In this document: in pieces, positions 58,262-64,000 of the stretch
Layout of the letters: every line of letters begins with the position of its first letter
Position numbering within the stretch: position 1 is the stretch's first letter
From: Thiotrichales bacterium
GTDB taxonomy: Bacteria; Pseudomonadota; Gammaproteobacteria; Beggiatoales; Beggiatoaceae
Reading direction: 5' to 3'
NCBI GenBank assembly: GCA_016745035.1
Contig: JADGDE010000001.1
Location: forward strand, 1,390,721 to 1,454,720
Length of the DNA: 64,000 bases
Position numbers and translations under genes: made by a program
The notes under the pieces: model-generated
The model's input: the letters and a program-made list of their open reading frames with translations, nothing else
Told to the model about the DNA's origin: nothing
Database searches by the model: none

Positions 58262-59707
58262 CTATTCTGGACATGCAGGAATAATTATTACTTGTCCAAC
58301 TTTAATTAGTGGTGGTATTGGTAGGTTATTAGCTTTTATTAAATCATCTCTATTGCAATGATATTTATAAGCAATTTCAGTCAACGACTCACCTATCTGA
58401 ACAATATGTTGTAGTGTTTTATGATTAGATATAGCATTTTGTATTTTTTTTATACCTTTGCTTTTTTTTAGTTTGAACTTTATAGTTTGAGATGAGTCAA
58501 GATATATGATTTTTTCTATTGATTGGTATCCTGGTTTCTCTATACGCAAGTGATGCTTCCCTATTGGTAAGGAAATATCTAGCCTCGTAGAACCATAATT
58601 TTTCCCATTAATATAAACAATATCATTATATAAATTAGAACGAACTGTCAGTAAAGGGCGGTTTTTATCAATTATTAACTTTTCTTCATTATTTTTATCT
58701 AATATTTCAGACACATCAATTTCATCGAAACTAAAATCAAATTCTGTACATTCCACTCTTGAGTAATTCTTACAAATTGTATTTGCCAAAGCTAATATAA
58801 TTTTATTTTTTGAAAATTTTGCAGTTATAATTGCAGAATTTATACTATAAGATTTTATTTTTTTACCACTATCTAAATACCATAAGCTAACCTCCCCCTT
58901 TTCTGAAAAAGCAGAATTATCTGTTACTGCAATTAAAATAGTATTATTATCATAAAAATCAATACCTTGAATCATATTCCCTTTGAAATTAAAAGACTTT
59001 AAAATAGAAAGGTTATTAATATCATGAATAGTTACATTACCATCTAGATCTCCCAGTGCAAGTACATCATATTTTTTTGATACTGCTATAGAGTTTGCTC
59101 TATCTTTATCTATTTTATATACAAGGCTCTTACTATCTAAGTCCCATAAATACAAATAGCCATTGCTATCCGTTACAAGCCTTCTATGAATAGATATTAA
59201 TTTATTTTTAGGGTAAAAACTCATATCTATCACTGGATAATTTCTACGATTTTTTGTTTTATTCAGAGTATATAATTGTTTTCCTTTTTCTATATCCCAA
59301 AACCTCATCTCTCCCCATAAATTCGATGAAACAGCTTCCTTTCCATTTGGTAGAAATTTCAGGAAAAGTATATATTCTCTTTTATAGTCATTAGACTTCA
59401 TTGAGCGAATTTTTTTCTTTTTCTTAATATCCCATAAATCAATCCTACCTGAGTATTCGGCTGTTAATGCTAGCTTACCATTTGGAGACAGTGCTATAGA
59501 AGTAACATGATCAAATCCAGATTTACTAAAACTTAGAATTCCTTTTAGTTCTGATTGTTTTTCATATTTTTTTCGTTTTTCTCGACTTGCAATACAAAAA
59601 CCTGCTTGGCTAGAACAGTCTGCTGATATTCTCGTATATGGCCCAGAATTACTACAAGCAGAAAAAAATACGATTATAAAAATACTCAATAGAATAAAAC
59701 GATACAT
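58262..59707 (-). CDS. Lipoprotein with WD40 repeats, PEGA and LysM domains
   Basis: A 481-aa lipoprotein; ATG 59707 begins MYRFILLSIFIIVFFSAC (lipobox FSAC). Residues about 50-330 contain WD40-like blades (ALSPNGKLALTAEYSGRIDL, FLPNGKEAVSSNLWGEMRFW, YLYLWDLDSK). Residues 370-420 are a PEGA domain (DIVYINGKNYGSTRLDISLP then GKHHLRIEKPGYQS). Residues 440-481 are LysM (IVQIGESLTEIAYKYHCNRD ... KVGQVIIIPACPE). It probably binds peptidoglycan and acts as a protein scaffold. AT-rich; next to caspase genes. Confidence 0.82.
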   Translation of the reverse strand: MYRFILLSIFIIVFFSACSNSGPYTRISADCSSQAGFCIASREKRKKYEKQSELKGILSFSKSGFDHVTSIALSPNGKLALTAEYSGRIDLWDIKKKKKIRSMKSNDYKREYILFLKFLPNGKEAVSSNLWGEMRFWDIEKGKQLYTLNKTKNRRNYPVIDMSFYPKNKLISIHRRLVTDSNGYLYLWDLDSKSLVYKIDKDRANSIAVSKKYDVLALGDLDGNVTIHDINNLSILKSFNFKGNMIQGIDFYDNNTILIAVTDNSAFSEKGEVSLWYLDSGKKIKSYSINSAIITAKFSKNKIILALANTICKNYSRVECTEFDFSFDEIDVSEILDKNNEEKLIIDKNRPLLTVRSNLYNDIVYINGKNYGSTRLDISLPIGKHHLRIEKPGYQSIEKIIYLDSSQTIKFKLKKSKGIKKIQNAISNHKTLQHIVQIGESLTEIAYKYHCNRDDLIKANNLPIPPLIKVGQVIIIPACPE

Positions 59708-59869
59708 AAATATAATTCTCTGAATAAAAGTATAGCCATAAAAAACAATGACTATTACCAATAAATAAGCTTAATGCATCTAAACAATAACATACTCATT
59801 ATATTATTACGACTAAGAGCCATAAGCATGTTACATGCTCTACTACCGGTTTATGGGAATGCTATGTCC

Positions 59870-60529
59870 CTATGGGTGACGTGCCACATGAATAATCTCA
59901 AAACTATCCTGACAATATTGCATTTGTTGACAACTAATTATCCGTCCTGCTGGCTTGTCTTCTTCCGCCAATAGTTGTTGACTTTGTGAGGAACTATCTT
60001 TGCTAATCACAATACCCTTGCTGATTTTAGCAACTTGCACCTTACCCAACAATTTTTGTTGATATAAATTTTCTAAGTTCGTTAGCTCTTTATCAGCAAT
60101 AATCGTATAAATATACTCTGACCCAACATTATCATCCAAACGAAAATGCTCAATGTTGGAGGGTAATATCAAGCTGTCCCCCGTTTTGAGGTGATTCTTA
60201 TGCCCTGATAAACTCAGCAATTCTTGCAATTGCTCATTCGTATCAAAATGATACAAATACACATACACAGACTTATATGCTCGCAATTGAATCGTGAACT
60301 TATCCCCAGAATATAATACCGAACCATTATCTAACGTCTTCGCTTTGCCGTTACCACTAGCATCACTATAACGGTATTGTATATCAACTGCTGTGTTTTG
60401 CATCTTTTGCGAGACTTGGTTAATTGCACTACAAAGTTGATTATCAGGACAAATATCAAAACCTTTGTGTTGTGGTTCCGCACAAGCAGCGGCGGCTAAT
60501 AAACCTGCGACTAAAATTAAATAACGCAT
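59870..60529 (-). CDS. DUF4384-domain lipoprotein
   Basis: A 219-aa lipoprotein (lipobox AAAAC; GGAGAACACC before ATG). Residues 70-165 fit DUF4384 (GDKFTIQLRAYKSVYVYLYH then SLILPSNIEHFRLDDN). DUF4384 occurs on its own or next to/within caspase proteins in Proteobacteria and Cyanobacteria. It likely belongs to the same surface system as the caspases. Confidence 0.8.
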   Translation of the reverse strand: MRYLILVAGLLAAAACAEPQHKGFDICPDNQLCSAINQVSQKMQNTAVDIQYRYSDASGNGKAKTLDNGSVLYSGDKFTIQLRAYKSVYVYLYHFDTNEQLQELLSLSGHKNHLKTGDSLILPSNIEHFRLDDNVGSEYIYTIIADKELTNLENLYQQKLLGKVQVAKISKGIVISKDSSSQSQQLLAEEDKPAGRIISCQQMQYCQDSFEIIHVARHP

Positions 60530-60966
60530 GGTGTTCTCCTTATTATTGAAAATAACCTTGTTGATATAGGGATAAAAACGCGAATAAATTTATTTGGTTT
60601 TTTAATTTATAAGCTAATGATTTATAGGTGTTAAATTAGATGTATTTCCTAACAGCCGACATTATACTTTAATCGAGGCTATATTCATCTACCTATCCTC
60701 CTTGGTTTAAATGTAAGCGTTGTCATAAAGCTTGCCGTGCGCTCAAAAGCTTTGCAAAACCCCAATATCCTCATCATTGATGTTGACCTTATCTTCAAAG
60801 TTGTTTGGCACTTTTCTCTACATCTATAGAGTCGTAAAATATCACGGTTCTGAGGTTTCGTGTAAACCGAAGCAATGTTACGGCTCTACGGTGTATTTGG
60901 CAAAATGACATGCGCACATTGTCCAATTTTTGTTAAACTTTTTTCAAAATTATTCACGAGGCGCTT
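60530..60966. other. Intergenic region before the intact caspase-Lcl gene
   Basis: No supported gene in 437 bases. It holds a decayed REP-like pair: TAGAGTCGTAAAATATCACG near 60826 and ATGTTACGGCTCTACGGTG near 60873. The promoter of the caspase gene should lie between 60890 and 60960, where TTTTTGTTAAACTTTTTTC is present. Confidence 0.4.
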
Positions 60967-62337
60967 ATGCGATACTTTTTTCTTATCTTTAGTGTGTTGT
61001 CTTATTTCAATCATGCCCTTGCCCAAGGGCGTTATGCTTTGGTCATCGGCAATGGCGCGTATCCGCAAAAACAAGCATGGGTAAATGATTTAGCGCCTTT
61101 GCCAACACCGCATCATGATGCCGAGGATATGGCAAGGTTGCTCAAAGAAGCTGGTTTTCGTTTGCTCGATAGTAATGGTGCTAATAAGCCTGTGATTAAT
61201 GCCAGTAAAATTGAGATGGACAGCGCGGTAGACCAACTCATAGCCCGTTTACAGCAAGCCCCCAACAGTGCGGTGATTTTTTATTATTCGGGACATGGGG
61301 TTTATTTACACGAAGAATCACGTCCCAAAGAGAGTGCTAATTATTTATTACCCGTGGGGGTGAATTTTACCGCTCAAGATGCGGCTAAGTTTAAGGGCTT
61401 TGGGGTCAACGCGCATAATATTAAAGACCGGATTGAATCCTCGTCTGCTAAGGCTAAGCTGATGATTTTGGATACTTGTCGGGAAAAGTTGGAGCTGAAG
61501 CAAAGTAAAGGCTTTGCTGGTGGTGGGGAATTTCGTCCGATGAATCCGCTGAATGGCATGATGGTGGTTCATGCGACCTTGCATAATGCCGTGGCTTGGA
61601 CGGAAGCGGATGAGCGTAATAGTGATTTTACCCGTTATTTATTGCCAGCGCTGCGACAGGGGAAAGGGGAGAATATTATGCTCTCGATTGGGCAGGCGAT
61701 TGAGCGTTTTGGAACAGAAACGGCGCATTTGCCGAATGAGCAACGGCAGCAGCCTCATGCGGAGGGGTTGTTGTTTGGGGCGTTTTGTTTGCAGGGGTGT
61801 GGAGGGCTTAGGGATAACATCCCTTCAAGGGATGTTATCCCTGCGGGTGTCACACGGATTAATCGTTATTTGGTTTCTAATGATGGCACGGCTAAGGATA
61901 CGGTGACGGGCTTGACTTGGATGCGGTGTTTGGTCGGGCAGGAATGGGATGGGGAGACTTGTGTTGGTGGGGCTAAGCGTTTTAACTCGGAACAGGCAAG
62001 ACAACAAACTGCCACGTTTGCTGGGTTTTCTGATTGGCGTATGCCGACTATCGAGGAATTACGAACATTGGTTTATTGTAGTGATGGTAAGCCGGATTAT
62101 TTTAATCCTGATCCGGTTAATGATCCTGATAATTTTTACTGTTGGGGTAAAGATTTTGAACATCCTACTTTGGTTAAAGGGGTGTTTCCAAATAACCCTG
62201 TTAACTTTGTCTGGTCAGGCTCGTCTAATGCCAACTCTTCAAGCAGAGCATGGTACGTGTTTTTTTATGATGGACATGGTGGCGGTCTCAACCATGGCGG
62301 CAACCTAGAGGTTCGGCTTGTGCGTAGCGGACAGTGA
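60967..62337 (+). CDS. Caspase-like peptidase with C-terminal Lcl/DUF1566 domain
   Basis: A 456-aa exported protein (signal peptide MRYFFLIFSVLSYFNHALA). Caspase p20: RYALVIGNGAYP, AVIFYYSGHGVYLHEESR (His) and MILDTCREKLEL (Cys), then a p10-like region with SKGFAGGGEFRPMN and TRYLLPALRQGKGEN. The linker DNIPSRDVIP is encoded by a palindrome. The Lcl domain follows (RYLVSNDGTAKDTVTGLTWM, DWRMPTIEELRTLVYC) and ends RLVRSGQ. ClustR-like caspases cleave after Arg/Lys or Asp and may act in cell death or surface signalling. Lcl domain may bind ligand. Conserved flanks surround a variable stretch (62205-62310). Confidence 0.85.
   Translation: MRYFFLIFSVLSYFNHALAQGRYALVIGNGAYPQKQAWVNDLAPLPTPHHDAEDMARLLKEAGFRLLDSNGANKPVINASKIEMDSAVDQLIARLQQAPNSAVIFYYSGHGVYLHEESRPKESANYLLPVGVNFTAQDAAKFKGFGVNAHNIKDRIESSSAKAKLMILDTCREKLELKQSKGFAGGGEFRPMNPLNGMMVVHATLHNAVAWTEADERNSDFTRYLLPALRQGKGENIMLSIGQAIERFGTETAHLPNEQRQQPHAEGLLFGAFCLQGCGGLRDNIPSRDVIPAGVTRINRYLVSNDGTAKDTVTGLTWMRCLVGQEWDGETCVGGAKRFNSEQARQQTATFAGFSDWRMPTIEELRTLVYCSDGKPDYFNPDPVNDPDNFYCWGKDFEHPTLVKGVFPNNPVNFVWSGSSNANSSSRAWYVFFYDGHGGGLNHGGNLEVRLVRSGQ
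61810..61842. repeat. 33-bp palindrome translated in the intact caspase-Lcl gene
   Basis: AGGGATAACATCCCT-TCA-AGGGATGTTATCCCT (15-bp arms, 3-base centre). In frame it encodes RDNIPSRDVIP, placed exactly between the caspase and Lcl domains. Confidence 0.9.
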
Positions 62338-62405
62338 CCTTTGGTTTTTGCGCTTGCTCCTCTTGGGTATCATGGTTGCTATGTATCAATCGGGGGCGCG
62401 TCCTG
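62338..62405. repeat. Conserved 3' flank of caspase-Lcl genes
   Basis: After the stop codon the sequence TTTTTGCGCTTGCTCCTCTT then GGGTATCATGG and CAATCGGGGGCGCG closely matches the region after the other caspase-Lcl stop (minus strand, 54606-54671), about nine in ten positions by eye. It ends at the REP-like hairpin. The region was duplicated together with the genes. Confidence 0.7.
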
Positions 62406-62406
62406 T

Positions 62407-62557
62407 AGAGCCGTAGCACTGCTACGGCTCTTCACTCCAACTACCCCAACCCCAACACTCCCCCAAACCGAAGCCCCATACTCCCCAACAACATTAATCC
62501 AAAAAAACCCAACAACTGTGGCTTCGTTTGGGTTGAGCCGTAGCAATGCTACGGCTC
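62407..62557. repeat. Composite REP-like element E2
   Basis: Hairpin AGAGCCGTAGC-ACT-GCTACGGCTCT (62407-62431), spacer with GGCTTCGTTTGGGTTGAGCC, then GAGCCGTAGCA-A-TGCTACGGCTC (62535-62557). It lies 51 bases before the RAYT gene. Confidence 0.88.
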
Positions 62558-62607
62558 TACGGTTACAATGCCACAATAAATATCTTTCCCAACCGCAAAT
62601 AATTATC

Positions 62608-63102
62608 ATGACTTTATACCAAAACCAATACCGTATCGAACCTGCCCGTCTAAAACACTGGGACTACCGCAACGATGGCGCATATTTTGTCACCCTTTGC
62701 ACCCACAACAAACGCCATGATTTTGGCACGGTTCAACAACTGAGTGCTATCGGGCAAATCGCCCACGACCATTGGCAACAAATCCCCGAACATTTCCCCC
62801 ATGTGCGTTTGGATGCATTTATCATCATGCCCAACCATATCCACGGGATTATTTTTATCACCCATGCAGCGCACGGTGTCAGGCGTAGCCCAGCAAAAAA
62901 TCAACACATGGCGAAGATTGCGCCGAAAGTTGGGTCATTACCCACCATCATGCGCAGCTACAAAGCCTCGGTGACCAAACAAGCCCGTGCTATTGATGCC
63001 AGTTTTCAATGGCAAAGTCGATTTCATGATCACATCATTCGCAATGCACAAAGCTTGGCGGATATTCAGCACTATATTAAAACCAATCCGCAGCGCTGGT
63101 AG
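62608..63102 (+). CDS. REP-associated tyrosine transposase (RAYT)
   Basis: A 164-aa IS200/IS605-like HUH transposase. LKHWDYRNDGAYFVTLCTHN is the conserved start, IIMPNHIHGIIFI holds the HUH pair (His-X-His), and the nucleophile Tyr is in IMRSYKASVTKQ. It is flanked on both sides by REP-like elements E2 and E3, and its TAG (63100-63102) is shared with E3. RAYTs cut and move REP sequences. ATG 62608 chosen; an earlier frame from 62341 lies in the repeat and is unlikely. Confidence 0.88.
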   Translation: MTLYQNQYRIEPARLKHWDYRNDGAYFVTLCTHNKRHDFGTVQQLSAIGQIAHDHWQQIPEHFPHVRLDAFIIMPNHIHGIIFITHAAHGVRRSPAKNQHMAKIAPKVGSLPTIMRSYKASVTKQARAIDASFQWQSRFHDHIIRNAQSLADIQHYIKTNPQRW

Positions 63103-63228
63103 AGCCGTAGCACGCTACGGCTCTTAGCTCCGACTACCTTCAATTTAACGCTCCCCTAAATCGAAATCCAAAAACCCCAACGATAGGGGCTTAGTTTGGG
63201 TTGAGACGTAGCAGTGCTACGTCTCTAC
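63101..63228. repeat. Composite REP-like element E3
   Basis: Hairpin AGAGCCGTAGC-AC-GCTACGGCTCT (63101-63124), spacer with CTTAGTTTGGGTTGAGACG, then GAGACGTAGCA-G-TGCTACGTCTC (63203-63225). Compensating base changes in the second hairpin (GACG for GCCG) show that the stem is kept. Confidence 0.88.
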
Positions 63229-63329
63229 GGTTTATTTTCCCGTATTTTGGACAATCCCCAAAAACCCCCACGCCATCCCCTCATTAACGACAAACACCGT
63301 GTTTGTCAGCAACGATTGAAGATGACATC

Positions 63330-63767
63330 ATGACTAAAACCTTAAGCAACTTTGTCTTATTGGCATTGTTATTAACCGCCACTTATCTAGCCGCACAACG
63401 CTTTGCCCCCGCATGGCTGGCAGAAACGTCTTTGTATCTTGGCAACCCGACACAATGGACAGCAGAAGCCAAACGCCAACATCCGGTAGATTATTTACGC
63501 CATGTAGAGCAGCGTTTACAACAGCAACAAGGCACATTTAAACAAATTGTTGCTGATATTCGCCAAAAATCCGCGCCTTTAGAACAACATATCCGTGAAC
63601 ACAGCGAAGAGTTGGCAAAAACCAGCGCGTTTTTAAATCAAGGGCGGACGGTGTATCAACAAGCTTTAGCAACAGCAAATTCACACAGCGCCCAAGTGGT
63701 GAATTTTGCCGGACGGGTTTATCCTGACTTACCCATACGCATCAACTTAAGAGCACCTATCTATTGA
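63330..63767 (+). CDS. Hypothetical exported/membrane-anchored coiled-coil protein
   Basis: A 145-aa protein; ATG 63330 chosen for its hydrophobic start (MTKTLSNFVLLALLLTATYL). Residues 55-120 are helical and Gln/Glu-rich (EQRLQQQQGTFKQIVADIRQ). It stops 46 bases before an IS4-type transposase gene, so a 3' truncation by the IS is possible. Not recognised. Confidence 0.6.
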   Translation: MTKTLSNFVLLALLLTATYLAAQRFAPAWLAETSLYLGNPTQWTAEAKRQHPVDYLRHVEQRLQQQQGTFKQIVADIRQKSAPLEQHIREHSEELAKTSAFLNQGRTVYQQALATANSHSAQVVNFAGRVYPDLPIRINLRAPIY

Positions 63768-63812
63768 AGAGCTATAATAGAGCATTGTAAATATAAGCTT
63801 GAGGGGTGTGGA

Positions 63813-64000
63813 ATGGATATTTTTGCAACGGCAGCCCAAGCCATGCAATCTGTTTTCAATGAGGATGCAGATAATTTAGCCAAAACGACAGGCTTTATAA
63901 AACGTGAACGAAAAATAACAGGTTCTAAGTTTATCAAGACCTTACTATTTGCAGGTTTACAAAAGCTATGTCCATCCGTTGAAGCTTGTACTCGTTCTGG
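63813..64000 (+). CDS. IS4-family transposase, 5' part
   Basis: A 62-codon open start (MDIFATAAQAMQSVFNEDAD then LAKTTGFIKRERKITGSKFI), the usual beginning of IS4-family transposases. It runs off the right edge. GAGGGGTGTGG precedes ATG. The left end of the IS should lie within 63768-63812, but its terminal inverted repeat cannot be paired without the other end. Confidence 0.75.
   Translation, partial: MDIFATAAQAMQSVFNEDADNLAKTTGFIKRERKITGSKFIKTLLFAGLQKLCPSVEACTRS

Noticed and set aside
62341..62607. Upstream extension of the RAYT frame (MVFALAPLGY)
   Set aside because: Lies in the conserved 3' flank and REP element E2; the RAYT family begins near MTLYQNQYRI.

Overview
The window joins two different pieces of DNA. 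Positions 1 to about 27,759 are the right part of a P2-like temperate phage (Myoviridae-type) prophage. It sits against the 3' end of a tmRNA-like gene (27731-27759). Positions from about 27,760 to the end are host chromosome. The host looks like a sulfur-oxidising gammaproteobacterium of the Thiotrichales/Beggiatoa kind. This is inferred from a complete soeABC sulfite-oxidising complex, several caspase-like proteins with Lcl/DUF1566 or CARDB domains, gammaproteobacterial-type hisA and RND efflux genes, a moderate to low G+C content, and many small dispersed palindromic repeats. No ribosomal RNA gene or other species marker is present.

Prophage. The leftward block 1-9878 carries tail and head genes in P2 order (tail fibre N-terminus, I, J, W-like, V-like, S, R, L, a small holin-like gene, M, N, and a ClpP-type protease/scaffold in place of gpO). 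Most neighbours overlap by ATGA. The terminase (P), portal (Q) and an Ogr/Delta zinc-finger gene run rightward (10018-12986). Tail sheath, tube and tape measure genes are not here and should lie left of position 1, so the left att site is also outside. Next comes a leftward early/accessory operon (13016-17719) of very small overlapping genes ending at an AlpA-like regulator. An AT-rich cargo region follows (17987-22729) with a PIN-domain protein, two secreted YHYH proteins (one a six-repeat ricin-type lectin) and small unknown genes. The prophage ends with an AT-rich putative origin, a primase-helicase with a small ribbon-helix-helix-like partner, a divergent XRE repressor and a tyrosine integrase.

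Host part 1 (28-49.4 kb). This holds an LplT-PlsC fusion for phospholipid remodelling, hisA with a methyltransferase, DUF3501, a tautomerase, small membrane proteins, an HNH endonuclease, secreted IPTL-CTERM and other exported proteins, a GDSL esterase lipoprotein, a GNAT acyltransferase with a C-terminal cyclic-nucleotide domain, an LCMT-type methyltransferase, and a TetR-adaptor-RND efflux operon with a clear promoter/operator. Six copies of a MITE-like element occur here, two with perfect 7-bp target duplications.

Host part 2 (49.5-64 kb). soeABC is followed by a caspase island. It contains a broken caspase-Lcl gene, a frameshifted CARDB-caspase lipoprotein, a WD40-PEGA-LysM lipoprotein, a DUF4384 lipoprotein and an intact caspase-Lcl gene. 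The two Lcl C-termini differ strongly in a stretch dominated by NNY codons between conserved flanks, which is the look of diversity-generating retroelement targets, although no reverse transcriptase or template repeat is in the window. A 33-bp palindrome is translated in frame in both genes. A REP-associated tyrosine transposase (RAYT) sits between two composite REP-like palindromic elements. The window ends inside an IS4-family transposase gene.
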